A stretch of DNA of 36,678 nt. Source: Verrucomicrobiia bacterium. Lineage in GTDB: Bacteria > Verrucomicrobiota > Verrucomicrobiia > Verrucomicrobiales > DEV007. The notes under the pieces are model-generated. The model saw only the letters and a program-made list of their open reading frames with translations. It was not told where the DNA came from and did not search any database. Where the stretch lies: positions 1-36,678 of the forward strand of contig JAGROY010000073.1 of NCBI GenBank assembly GCA_020439995.1, read 5' to 3'. Each line of letters starts with the position of its first letter. The stretch's first letter is position 1. This document shows positions 25,161 through 33,308 of the stretch, piece by piece. The position numbers were made by a program, and so were the translations under genes.

Positions 25161-26645
25161 ATGTCAGCCACCGATTTTCTCCACCCGCTTGTCATTCCCA
25201 CCTTGCCCATCCTTGCTGGGCTGCTCTCACGGGCGTTTCCAGAGCGTGCCCACTGCCTTACTGTCCCTGCGGCTGCTGGAGCCACTGCGGTTGCTGCGCT
25301 GCTCGCTCTATTGCCGAGGGCTGAGGTCGGGCTTGCGCGGCTGGATACGCTGTCTGTCACGATGGCGTTGCTGGTATCCTTTCTCGGGACGGTCGTGCTG
25401 CGCTTTTCCACCCGTTACCTGGAAGGCGATCCGGCGCGGTCGCGCTTCCTTTCCTGGATGGCTCTCACCGTTGGAGCGGTAATCACGCTGGTAGTTTCCA
25501 ACCATCTGCTTCTTTTGCTTGGCGCATGGACCGTAACCGGCCTGTGCCTCCACTGGTTGCTGCTGCACCACCCCGAGCGTCCGGGCGCGATCTTTGCAGC
25601 CCGGAAAAAGTTTGTCTTCAGCCGCCTCGCCGAGCTGCTACTGCTTGTCGCCGCAATCCTCCTGTATGCTGGCCATGGCACATGGCGTATCGACGAACTG
25701 GTGGCCTCAATCAATGCTGGCAACACGGCTGGCCTCCCTGCTGCAGCATTCCTGCTCGCCTTTGGCGCGATGCTGAAGTCGGCGCAGTTTCCTTTCCACA
25801 GCTGGCTGCCAGACACGATGGACACGCCAACACCTGTGTCCGCACTGATGCACGCTGGTATCATCAATGCCGGGGGCTTCCTCGTGCTACGTCTGGCCCC
25901 GGTCTTCACCGCCGCGCCCGGAGCACTGTGGTTGCTGGCAGTCGTCGGCACCGTCACGGCAGTGTTCGGTGCAATGATCATGCTCGTTCAACCTGCCGTA
26001 AAACGAGGCCTTGCCTACTCGACGGTCGCACAGATGGGATTCATGATGATACAGTGCGGGCTCGGTGCCTGGGGGTTGGCCCTGCTCCACCTCGTCGCCC
26101 ATTCGCTCTATAAGGCGCATGCCTTCCTGCGGGCTGGATCGACCATCGGAGCAATAACAAAAGCGGCGATCCCGCTCGCCACCCCGGCACTCGCGATCGG
26201 AACCCTCGCTGGCGCTGCGCTGGTCGCCGCTGCTGCCACCGGATTGCACGTTGCGTTCCCCAACGCCATGGAAACACCTGTCGTATTCCTCGTCGTCCTG
26301 GCACTAGCTCTCGCCTACGGCATCGCCCGAGCTTGGTCTGGCCACCGCAGCAACACGACCCGCATGCTCGGCGCTGCGGCAGGAATCGTGATCGTGGCCC
26401 TAGGCCTTCACCTCAGTGCGGGACGTCTGCTCCCGGCTCCCGCGGCGCCTTCCGTGCCAGCATGGCTGGACGCCTTCGTCGCTGCTGCCTTCATCGGGTT
26501 GTTCGTCTTCCAGTCTCTACTGTGGCGGGCCTCCGACCACCCGCTTGGACGCAAACTCTATGTCCACGCCCTCAATGGCCTCTACGTCGGCACCCTCGCC
26601 AACCGAATCCTCAACCATCTCTGGCCCCGTCAGCCGCTCGCCTGA
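25161..26645 (+). CDS. dabB: DabB, membrane subunit of DAB inorganic-carbon transporter
   Basis: 494 residues from ATG at 25161; an in-frame ATG at 25134 is possible, and neither has a good ribosome site. It is a multi-pass protein of the NuoL/MrpA proton-antiporter family with about 13 membrane segments. Typical motifs are MLKSAQFPFHSWLPDTM, TPTPVSALMHAGIINAGGFL, VKRGLAYSTVAQMGFMM and HSLYKAHAFLRAGS, with the conserved Lys of LKSAQFPFHSWLP and the Lys/His of the proton path. It is next to dabA and no other complex I subunit is present, which separates it from NuoL and MrpA. The known role of DabB is to couple an ion gradient to the DabA subunit, driving one-way conversion of CO2 to bicarbonate. 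Confidence 0.9.
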   Translation: MSATDFLHPLVIPTLPILAGLLSRAFPERAHCLTVPAAAGATAVAALLALLPRAEVGLARLDTLSVTMALLVSFLGTVVLRFSTRYLEGDPARSRFLSWMALTVGAVITLVVSNHLLLLLGAWTVTGLCLHWLLLHHPERPGAIFAARKKFVFSRLAELLLLVAAILLYAGHGTWRIDELVASINAGNTAGLPAAAFLLAFGAMLKSAQFPFHSWLPDTMDTPTPVSALMHAGIINAGGFLVLRLAPVFTAAPGALWLLAVVGTVTAVFGAMIMLVQPAVKRGLAYSTVAQMGFMMIQCGLGAWGLALLHLVAHSLYKAHAFLRAGSTIGAITKAAIPLATPALAIGTLAGAALVAAAATGLHVAFPNAMETPVVFLVVLALALAYGIARAWSGHRSNTTRMLGAAAGIVIVALGLHLSAGRLLPAPAAPSVPAWLDAFVAAAFIGLFVFQSLLWRASDHPLGRKLYVHALNGLYVGTLANRILNHLWPRQPLA

Positions 26646-26678
26646 ACTCCGCCACTAAGCAATTCAAGGACATCAATC

Positions 26679-29021
26679 ATGAATATGACACTGACCCAAG
26701 CCGTCGCCACCACGCCCGACCTGCAAGCCGTCATCGAGGAAGCGCTCAAGCGCATCCCGCCGCTCTGGCCTCTCGAGCACTTCGTTGCCGTCAATCCCTT
26801 TCTCGGTCTCACAGATCGCCCCTTCGCCGAAGCCTGCGCTACCCTGCGCCGCACTCTCGGCCAGGCCCCGGTGCAGGCCGCAGACACCTACCTTACGGCA
26901 TGGAACAGCGGAGCCATCACCTCCGCGGACCTCGCCCCATTCACTGATGAAACTTGGACCGAAGCGCGCCTCGTGGACGCGCTCAGGCGTAGTGAGACCG
27001 GCCCTTCGAATCGCCCGGTCGTCAGCTTTGCAGACATTCTCGATGAAACGGTAGTCCACGCCCATTGGTCGCGCTTTGTCGCCGAGGAAGTCGCGAAATG
27101 GTGCGCCGTACATTTCGACTGCAACCAGACTACGTGGGTGTCGCCATGGCGCCAGCTTGGTCTTTTCGACGCATGGAAATCCTCTGCGGTGTATGACCGA
27201 AAGCCAGAAGCCTTCGGCCTGCCCGGGTTCCGGGAGTTTGTCAGGGCGCTCCCGGACGAACCCGATGCCGCGATTCGCTTCTGCCTCGGGCAACTTGAGC
27301 CAGTCGGGATTGACACGGCCGATTTCCTCCACCGCCAGCTCGCCAGCGTTTCCGGCTGGGCTGGGCACGCGCAGTATCTCGTTCGCGAGGACGCCTTGCG
27401 CGGCCGACAGAACCGGGCACTGCGGGAGCTGCTCGCGATCCGGCTCGCCTACGACGCCGCGTTGCACAGTGCTTTCGGCACCGAGACGAAGGTGGCCGCC
27501 GCGTGGCGACACCAATGCGTGACGTTGGAGACCACCGAACTCGACGAGGCGCTCGCCCGCTGGCAAGGAGCCTACGAGGCGGGGTATCAGCAAAAGCTTG
27601 TCGCTGATCTGGTCGCGCGATCGGTCGGGTCCGTTGTCGCCAGGCCTATGGTGCAGGCCATCTTCTGCATCGACGTGCGCTCTGAAATTGTCCGTCGTCA
27701 CCTTGAAGCCGCGTTGCCCGGTACCCTCACGCTTGGTTTCGCGGGCTTTTTTGGTTTTCCTGTCGCTCACCAGACGGCTTACGGTGATAAGTCTGCATCG
27801 CGCTGCCCGGCTTTGCTTGCCCCGCCGGTGCGCAGTCGCGAGCGGGCTTCGGCGAATTCTGATCAAGTGCGGGCGCGGAAGGGAGCCTGGAGGGCTTTTC
27901 AGAATTCGGCGACATCTTGCTTCACCTTCGTTGAGTCGCTTGGCCTCGCTTTCGCCCCGAAGCTGATTCGTTCTCACGACAAGCGCCACGCCTGCACCGC
28001 TCCCAAGCCCGAACTTCTCGACCTTCCCGTTGCGGCGCGCGCTCAGCTTGCCGAGGGAGCCCTGCGCGGAATGAGTCTTACGAAGAACTTCGCCCGCCTT
28101 GTCCTGCTCTGCGGCCATGGCAGCCACAGTGCCAACAACCCCTATGCGTCCTCGCTCGATTGCGGCGCCTGCGGCGGACACGCAGGGGACGTCAACGCTC
28201 GCCTGGCGGCAGCTACCCTCAACGATCCCGAGGTGCGCGCGGAACTTGCGGAACATGGAATTGCCATCCCCGACGACACCTTGTTCCTCTCTGGTCGCCA
28301 CGACACCCTCGGCGACGATTTCGTGCTCTACGACACGGAAAGCATCCCAGCTACCCACCGTGAAGAAGTTGCCGCCCTTGAGGTTGCGCTCAAGGTGGCC
28401 GGTGCTGCCGCCCGCCGGGAGCGTGCCCCCAGGCTTGGCCTCAGCCACCTTAACAGCCAGGATCTCGCCCGCGCTATCAGCGATCGAGGAACTGATATCG
28501 CTCAGGTAAGACCTGAGTGGGCGCTGGCCAACAATGCAGCGCTAATCGCTGCTCCGCGCACACGCACTGCGAAACTCACGCTCGACGGCCGTGTGTTCCT
28601 CCATGAGTATCAGCCCCTCGACGACCCAGAGTCGAAGATCCTCACTGCGATTCTCACCGCTCCGGTGGTGGTTGCCAGTTGGATCAATCTTCAATACTAT
28701 GCATCTCGCATTGATCCGGATCGTTGGGCTGCCGGCAACAAGACTATTCACCAAGTTGTTGCCGGCATCGGGGTGATCGAGGGCAACGCTGGCGATCTGA
28801 AAACCGGATTGCCTCTCCAGTCGATCCACGACGGCGAGAAGTTCGCTCACGAGCCACGTCGTCTCACCGTGGTCATCGAGAGTGAGACCGATAGAATCGA
28901 TGCCGTGCTTCAGTCTCATCCAGAGGTCTGTCAGCTTTTCGACCACCAATGGCTCCACCTTTTTGCTCTGACAGAAGATGGCGCTGCTTGCCGCCGGATG
29001 CCGGGCGGTGGATGGAAATGA
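26679..29021 (+). CDS. dabA: DabA, DUF2309 carbonic-anhydrase-like subunit of DAB transporter
   Basis: 780 residues, DUF2309 family, peripheral subunit of the DAB complex on the cytoplasmic side, which hydrates CO2 to bicarbonate. Family motifs are PPLWPLEHFVAVNPFLGLTD near residue 30, FCIDVRSEIVRRHLE, LLCGHGSHSANNPYASSLDCGACGG and a C-terminal INLQYYASRIDP. The residues shown to be needed in Halothiobacillus DabA align with Cys330 and Asp332 (CIDVRSE), His480 and Cys495; the 15-residue spacing of the last two is preserved. The active site therefore looks intact. The ATG at 26679 has AAGGA 10 bases upstream. It lies 33 bases after dabB, and its stop overlaps the next ATG (ATGA at 29018). Confidence 0.95.
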   Translation: MNMTLTQAVATTPDLQAVIEEALKRIPPLWPLEHFVAVNPFLGLTDRPFAEACATLRRTLGQAPVQAADTYLTAWNSGAITSADLAPFTDETWTEARLVDALRRSETGPSNRPVVSFADILDETVVHAHWSRFVAEEVAKWCAVHFDCNQTTWVSPWRQLGLFDAWKSSAVYDRKPEAFGLPGFREFVRALPDEPDAAIRFCLGQLEPVGIDTADFLHRQLASVSGWAGHAQYLVREDALRGRQNRALRELLAIRLAYDAALHSAFGTETKVAAAWRHQCVTLETTELDEALARWQGAYEAGYQQKLVADLVARSVGSVVARPMVQAIFCIDVRSEIVRRHLEAALPGTLTLGFAGFFGFPVAHQTAYGDKSASRCPALLAPPVRSRERASANSDQVRARKGAWRAFQNSATSCFTFVESLGLAFAPKLIRSHDKRHACTAPKPELLDLPVAARAQLAEGALRGMSLTKNFARLVLLCGHGSHSANNPYASSLDCGACGGHAGDVNARLAAATLNDPEVRAELAEHGIAIPDDTLFLSGRHDTLGDDFVLYDTESIPATHREEVAALEVALKVAGAAARRERAPRLGLSHLNSQDLARAISDRGTDIAQVRPEWALANNAALIAAPRTRTAKLTLDGRVFLHEYQPLDDPESKILTAILTAPVVVASWINLQYYASRIDPDRWAAGNKTIHQVVAGIGVIEGNAGDLKTGLPLQSIHDGEKFAHEPRRLTVVIESETDRIDAVLQSHPEVCQLFDHQWLHLFALTEDGAACRRMPGGGWK

Positions 29022-29506
29022 ACCTTTGCCCAGCAGCGTTCACTGGCCCATCCATGCTCCTGTCCTCGTCACCAGTTCACCCGACCTGTCATCAGTCCGC
29101 TTTCCCATACCGAGGAAAGCGGGTCGCTCTCGCAACCATGCACGGCAAGGAAGCGGCGCTGGCTCGGCCGTTTGGGGCAGGTCTCGGGATGCTCTGTGTT
29201 CCGAACGACATTGACACATGCGGGCCTCACCAGAATCCGACGCAGATGCGCATGCTCCGAAAGCTCGCCTTCCGTCTCGTGCGGCGAATGAACCGGTACT
29301 GTTCCGATTGCCTAAGTCCAGGTTTCGGTCTCGTGGATACGGAAACGGGGCTTCCCTGCGGGGATTGTGGATTGCCCACCAGATTGATACGCTGGGAGAT
29401 TCACGGCTGTCCTCGCTGCCTCATGAAAAAACAGAGCCTCGTGCAGATGGACTCACTGGCGCTTCTGCTGGTCACTGCAACATATGCAATTCATGAGGAG
29501 AAGTGA
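29018..29506 (+). pseudogene. Decayed DUF6671-like gene coupled to dabA
   Basis: The ATG at 29018 overlaps the dabA stop (ATGA). The start YRGKRVALATMHGKEAALARPF, then LGMLCVPNDIDT resembles the N-terminus of DUF6671 proteins. The sequence then jumps straight to QNPTQMRMLRKLAFRLVRR, the C-terminal part of that family, so about 100 or more central residues are missing in frame. The C-terminal zinc-ribbon pairs CSDC, CGDC and CPRC are present. The fourth pair is lost in this frame but appears in the +1 frame (ADGLTGASAGHCNICNS, ending at 29496). Adding one A to the A run at 29427-29432 joins both. The family call is from memory. Function unknown; the zinc ribbons would be metal sites. Confidence 0.55.
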
Positions 29507-29642
29507 GTGGCATTTCTCCTGAAACTGCCACCATCTCACCAAAGCGTTCTTCCGTCATCGTTCTCAAAAGCCCAGACAGCCGAAAGTTCACACTCCCAGT
29601 TACGGGAGCGCGGTAACGAACTTTGCCCAGGCTAGTTCCGGA

Positions 29643-30809
29643 TCAATGCGAGCGGCAGAATTCTTCGAAGCGGTCGAGGCCGTTCTTGATGATGTCCAGG
29701 CTGGTGGCGTAGCTGAAGCGGATGGTGTCGTCTGCACCGAAAGCGATGCCGGGCACGACTGCCACACCTTCGCGGCTGAGCAGTTTCTCGCAGAAGTTTA
29801 CCGACTTGATGCCGATGGGGCTGATGTTCACGAGGAAGTAGAATGCCCCGAGCGGCTCCTGCACACGGATGTTGTTGATCGCCTGCAGTCGACCGAGCAT
29901 GTACTGGCGGCGCATGTCAAACTCGTCGCGCATGTCGCTGACGATTTGCTGACTGCCAGTGAGGGCGGCGACGCCACCGTATTGTGCGAAAGTGGTCGGA
30001 GCAGAGGAGCTGTGGCTTTGAAGGGTTTCGATCGCAGCGGCTATCTTGCTCGGCGCACCGAGGTAGCCGAGACGCCATCCGGTCATGCTGTAGGCCTTGC
30101 TGAATCCGTTCACCGTGATGGTGAGTTCCTTCAGTTCGTCGCTGATCGATGCGATGCTGACGTGCTTTTGCTCGTTGTAGATGATCTTTTCGTAGATCTC
30201 GTCGGAAAGGATGATGATGTCCTCAGAGGCGGCCACTTCACCGATCTGCTCCAGCTCTTCTCTCGTGTAGACTGCGCCGGTAGGATTGTTCGGCGAGTTG
30301 AGGATGACCATCTTGGTAAGTGGGGTCATTGCATCCTCGAACTCCTCTGCCGTCATCTTGTAGTTGTTCTCTTCCTTGGTCTCAACAAACACTGGCTGGG
30401 CACCGGTCATACGCACCATTTCAGGGTAGCTGGTCCAGTAAGGGGCGGGGATGATGACTTCATCGCCTGGTTCACACACGGCCAGGATTGCGTTATAGCA
30501 GGACTGCTTCGCACCTGAGCTGACCACAATGTCTTTGGGCGAATAGTTGAGGCCGTTGTCGGCTTTGAACTTTGCCGATATCGCTTCCCGAAGCGACAAC
30601 ATGCCCGCCGCTGCCGTGTATTTGGTCTGTCCGTCGGCAAGGGCCTGGGCACATGCGTCCTTGATGTGCTGGGGCGTGTCTGCGTCCGGCTCTCCTGCAC
30701 CGAAATTGTAGACTTGCTTTCCTTCCTTTTCCATCTGCTTGGCAGTGGCAGTGATCGAAAGCGTCATCGAGGTGGAAAGTTCAGCAATGCGTGAGGAAAT
30801 GTTGTCCAT
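29643..30809 (-). CDS. aspC: Aspartate aminotransferase, class I PLP enzyme
   Basis: 388 residues, pyridoxal-phosphate enzyme that moves the amino group between aspartate and 2-oxoglutarate. Visible features: NFGAGEPDADTP near residue 35, YTAAAGMLSLREAI, the phosphate-binding SSGAKQSCYNAI, SPNNPTGAVYTREELEQI, SDEIYEKIIY, the PLP-lysine in NGFSKAYSMTGWRLGYLGAP, and the substrate-binding Arg in TIRFSYATS. The layout fits the thermophile/Verrucomicrobia-type (I-gamma) enzyme, some of which also act on prephenate; this cannot be decided here. It lies downstream of rex on the same strand but has a terminator-like element in between. Confidence 0.93.
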   Translation of the reverse strand: MDNISSRIAELSTSMTLSITATAKQMEKEGKQVYNFGAGEPDADTPQHIKDACAQALADGQTKYTAAAGMLSLREAISAKFKADNGLNYSPKDIVVSSGAKQSCYNAILAVCEPGDEVIIPAPYWTSYPEMVRMTGAQPVFVETKEENNYKMTAEEFEDAMTPLTKMVILNSPNNPTGAVYTREELEQIGEVAASEDIIILSDEIYEKIIYNEQKHVSIASISDELKELTITVNGFSKAYSMTGWRLGYLGAPSKIAAAIETLQSHSSSAPTTFAQYGGVAALTGSQQIVSDMRDEFDMRRQYMLGRLQAINNIRVQEPLGAFYFLVNISPIGIKSVNFCEKLLSREGVAVVPGIAFGADDTIRFSYATSLDIIKNGLDRFEEFCRSH

Positions 30810-30880
30810 GGCGGCGGGTATCGGTGTTAATTAAGGAAAATTGCGTCTTCGGTCGGGCGGTCAAATTGAGTGCAGAGTGC

Positions 30881-30949
30881 AAAAAAAAAGCTTCCACCAC
30901 ACGACGGGCGAAAGCATTGGATAGCGAACTCCGCGCCGGGCGGGAAGCT
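30881..30949 (-). terminator. Terminator-like stem with long loop and T9 run
   Basis: On the minus strand AGCTTCC (30949-30943) pairs with GGAAGCT (30895-30889), followed at once by nine T (A9 at 30881-30889 on the plus strand). The loop of about 47 bases is GC-rich and probably folded. It lies about 190 bases after rex and 70 before the aspC start, so it should end rex transcription or a small RNA. The rest of the 325-base gap holds no gene that I can see. Confidence 0.55.
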
Positions 30950-31134
30950 GTGATTTAAAGCAATTCCGCCCCGTTGCAAGCGTAAATACTTCTCCGGGGA
31001 AGGTTTTCAGATGAATTGTCAGATCCCTGAGAAATATCGCGGAATAACCTCTTTTATCCCGGTTCCGATTTCCTCCTGCGGGGGCGTCATGTCTCATCAT
31101 ACCGGATCCCCTAAGGATCAGAATTCGTAGCTGT

Positions 31135-31758
31135 CTACCGGATAAAGTAGCTGAGATTCTCGAGCTCAACCGCAAGGTCGACGCTGTTCACGGTGACGTG
31201 TTCTGGGACTTCGAGAAATGTGGGCGAGAAATTGAGGATCGCCTGGATGCCGGCATCGACCAGGTCGTTGGCGACGGATTGGGCGCAGTGCACGGGCACC
31301 GCAAGAATGGCCATTTTGACGCCGTGGAGTTTAATGAATTCGGCGATCTTGTCGTGGCGGTAGATCGGGACTTTGAGGGCGACGGGACGTGGGCGATCCG
31401 GGTCAAGATCGAATGCTGCAGTGATCTCGAATCCCTCCTTGTTGAACCCGTTGTATCCGAGCAGGGCGCTGCCGAGGTTGCCCGCACCCACAAGGATCAC
31501 GGGCTGAAGGCGCGCGGTGCCAAGGACTTCGGTAATGACGGACGAGAGCGTCTGGACGTTGTAACCGAGCCCGCGCGTGCCGAATTGACCGAAATACGCA
31601 ATGTCTTTGCGCAGCTGGGTCGATTTTACGCCGGCGGCTTTCGACAAGGCATCCGACGAGACGGTGTCCTGGCCATTGTCCGCCAACCGCTGCAGGCAGC
31701 GCTGGTAAATGGAGAGCCGGTAAATCGTCTTCCGGGGAATCTCTGCTTTCGCGTTCAC
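31135..31758 (-). CDS. rex: Redox-sensing transcriptional repressor Rex
   Basis: 207 residues. An N-terminal winged helix (IPRKTIYRLSIYQRCLQRL, SSDALSKAAGVKSTQLRKDI, YFGQFGTRGLGYNV) is followed by a Rossmann domain (VILVGAGNLGSALLGY) that binds NADH or NAD+. The C-terminus ends VDLAVELENLSYFIR, the helix that swaps between the two subunits. All are hallmarks of Rex. Rex represses respiration and fermentation genes until NADH rises. The start is GTG at 31758, seven residues before the family-typical IPRKTIYRL. It is divergent from the MYG1-family gene with a 126-base gap. Confidence 0.95.
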   Translation of the reverse strand: MNAKAEIPRKTIYRLSIYQRCLQRLADNGQDTVSSDALSKAAGVKSTQLRKDIAYFGQFGTRGLGYNVQTLSSVITEVLGTARLQPVILVGAGNLGSALLGYNGFNKEGFEITAAFDLDPDRPRPVALKVPIYRHDKIAEFIKLHGVKMAILAVPVHCAQSVANDLVDAGIQAILNFSPTFLEVPEHVTVNSVDLAVELENLSYFIR

Positions 31759-31884
31759 TCGTGAAAATGCGCAAGGAATTGGGGTAAGTCAAGAGGAGGA
31801 ACAGATTCCTGGGCCGGAGTTTCAGGGGGTGAGGGCGATTGGAAACTGGTTGACCCTCGGCGACTTCGGAGGAACTACTGGGCC

Positions 31885-32754
31885 ATGATTCGACAGATTT
31901 TGACACATCCCGGTGGTGCGCACAAAGACGATTTCCTGGCCTGCTGTGTGCTCATCCACCTTCACGGAGTGCCAGTAATCCGCCGGGAACCCACGGATGC
32001 TGATCTGGCGGACCTGGAGACGTGTGTGGTCGATGTAGGCGGCGAGCATGACCCGGCGCGCAAGAATTTTGACCATCACCAGTTTCCCCGGGAAAGTCCG
32101 CCGCTCTGTGCGCTGTCGCTGGTTCTACAGGATCTCGGTGTCTATGACGACGCTAAAGCATTCTGTGACTGGCTTGAGCCTGCCGAATGGCTGGACTGCC
32201 TGGGGCCAAATGAGACTGCTCGAAAGCTGGAGATTTCCCGTGATGCGCTGACGCAGCTGTTGTCGCCGATCGACGTCACTCTGCTCCGGAGGTTTGCAGC
32301 GACGACGGAGCTAACGGAAGCCGATCCGGTCTGGCAGGTGATGCGCATGGTGGGGGAGGATTTGCTCGGTTATCTGAAGTCTCTTCGTGCGCGCCTTACA
32401 GAGATCGGTCAGCATGCTCAGTGGTGGGCGCTTTCTGACGGCCTGGAAGCCCTCTTTTTGCCCCGCACCGATCCATTGCCGGATGAGCCATCATTCGGGC
32501 TCGGGCGCTACATTGAAGAGCAGGGGAGACAGGGCAGTGTCATCGCCATGGTTTACCCGGACCGCCGTGGCAGTGGCTACGGGATGTCCCGTTACAACGA
32601 CGATCAACGCATGGATTTCACTCAAGTTTCCGGCCAAGACGATGTGCACTTTGCCCACCTCCGCGGATTTGTCGCCAAGACTTCAGCGTCGGATCCCGTT
32701 CGGCTGCGGCAGCTCGTGGCGTTGGCGTATGTTGGTATTCAGAGGAATGGGTGA
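31885..32754 (+). CDS. MYG1/UPF0160-family DHH-type hydrolase
   Basis: 289 residues. Family motifs: LTHPGGAHKDDFLACCVL near residues 6-23 (His8, His13, Asp15-Asp16 as metal ligands), VVDVGGEHDPARKNFDHHQ at residues 48-66 (Asp50, DHH at 63-65), and a C-terminal domain from about residue 190 with GYGMSRYNDD and FAHLRGFVAKT. MYG1 proteins are related to DHH phosphoesterases; the eukaryotic member is a 3'-5' RNA exonuclease. The bacterial role is not settled. The stop overlaps the start of the next small gene by eight bases, so the two are translationally linked. Confidence 0.85.
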   Translation: MIRQILTHPGGAHKDDFLACCVLIHLHGVPVIRREPTDADLADLETCVVDVGGEHDPARKNFDHHQFPRESPPLCALSLVLQDLGVYDDAKAFCDWLEPAEWLDCLGPNETARKLEISRDALTQLLSPIDVTLLRRFAATTELTEADPVWQVMRMVGEDLLGYLKSLRARLTEIGQHAQWWALSDGLEALFLPRTDPLPDEPSFGLGRYIEEQGRQGSVIAMVYPDRRGSGYGMSRYNDDQRMDFTQVSGQDDVHFAHLRGFVAKTSASDPVRLRQLVALAYVGIQRNG

Positions 32755-33079
32755 TACTGATGCAAATTCTAGCGAGGAAGATGCCCGTGTCGGACACGGA
32801 GTGCCGGGATATTACGAGGACTGGTTGGTCGGGAATACTCGTGGCTTTGAAGTACTGCGTGACCACATCGATCAACTGCTCGAGAATGGCGAGGATGTTC
32901 CAATCGGGGATGATCTAGACTGTCCGGATTTTTGCGGATTGAGTTTGCGCGGTCTTAGCCCGCCTTCAGAAAGCGTTGAGAACGAGTGGTTGTGGAGTGT
33001 CGGCTGCCTAGCGGTAATCCTGCTGGTCGGAGCAGTTCTGGTGCTCGGGATTTGGAAAGCGATCGAACTGCTTGCCTGA
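32747..33079 (+). CDS. Small protein with C-terminal membrane segment
   Basis: 110 residues from ATG at 32747, inside the end of the MYG1-family gene (8-base overlap, different frame). The first 80 residues are acidic and polar (EEDARVGHGVPGYYEDWLVGN, LLENGEDVPIGDDLDCPDFCG) and the end is a single membrane segment (LWSVGCLAVILLVGAVLVLGIW). The overlap suggests that it is coupled to the hydrolase. A longer frame upstream is a shadow. No domain recognised; function unknown. Confidence 0.65.
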   Translation: MGDTDANSSEEDARVGHGVPGYYEDWLVGNTRGFEVLRDHIDQLLENGEDVPIGDDLDCPDFCGLSLRGLSPPSESVENEWLWSVGCLAVILLVGAVLVLGIWKAIELLA

Positions 33080-33249
33080 TTGCGTCAGGAACTCATTCCT
33101 GGCAGGTGAGGTGTTTTCTCTGATAAATGCGATACGCAGGGGAGGGCCTAAGCGGCTCTTGGTGCTTCCGATGGGCATTTTTGAGGATTCTAAAACCCGG
33201 AAAATTCGTCGATTCTGGCATAAGTAGCTGTGATTAAAAAGGTTGAGCC

Positions 33250-33279
33250 TTGCAAAATAAATGCATTATTAGCTATGAT
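33250..33279 (+). promoter_or_regulatory. Sigma-70-like promoter of FHA gene
   Basis: TTGCAA (33250-33255), 18 bases, TATGAT (33274-33279), in an AT-rich patch 30 bases before the start codon at 33309. A GGGAGA ribosome site stands before the ATG. The spacing and hexamers are near consensus. Confidence 0.5.
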
Positions 33280-33308
33280 AATTATGGAAATTATGGTTAG
33301 ATGGGAGA

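Noticed and set aside
26673..28448. 591-codon minus-strand frame opposite dabA
   Set aside because: An antisense shadow of the GC-rich dabA gene; the plus frame carries all DUF2309 motifs.
33086..33101. CAGGAA/TTCCTG hairpin after the small membrane-protein gene
   Set aside because: Only six base pairs with no T run close behind; too weak to call a terminator.
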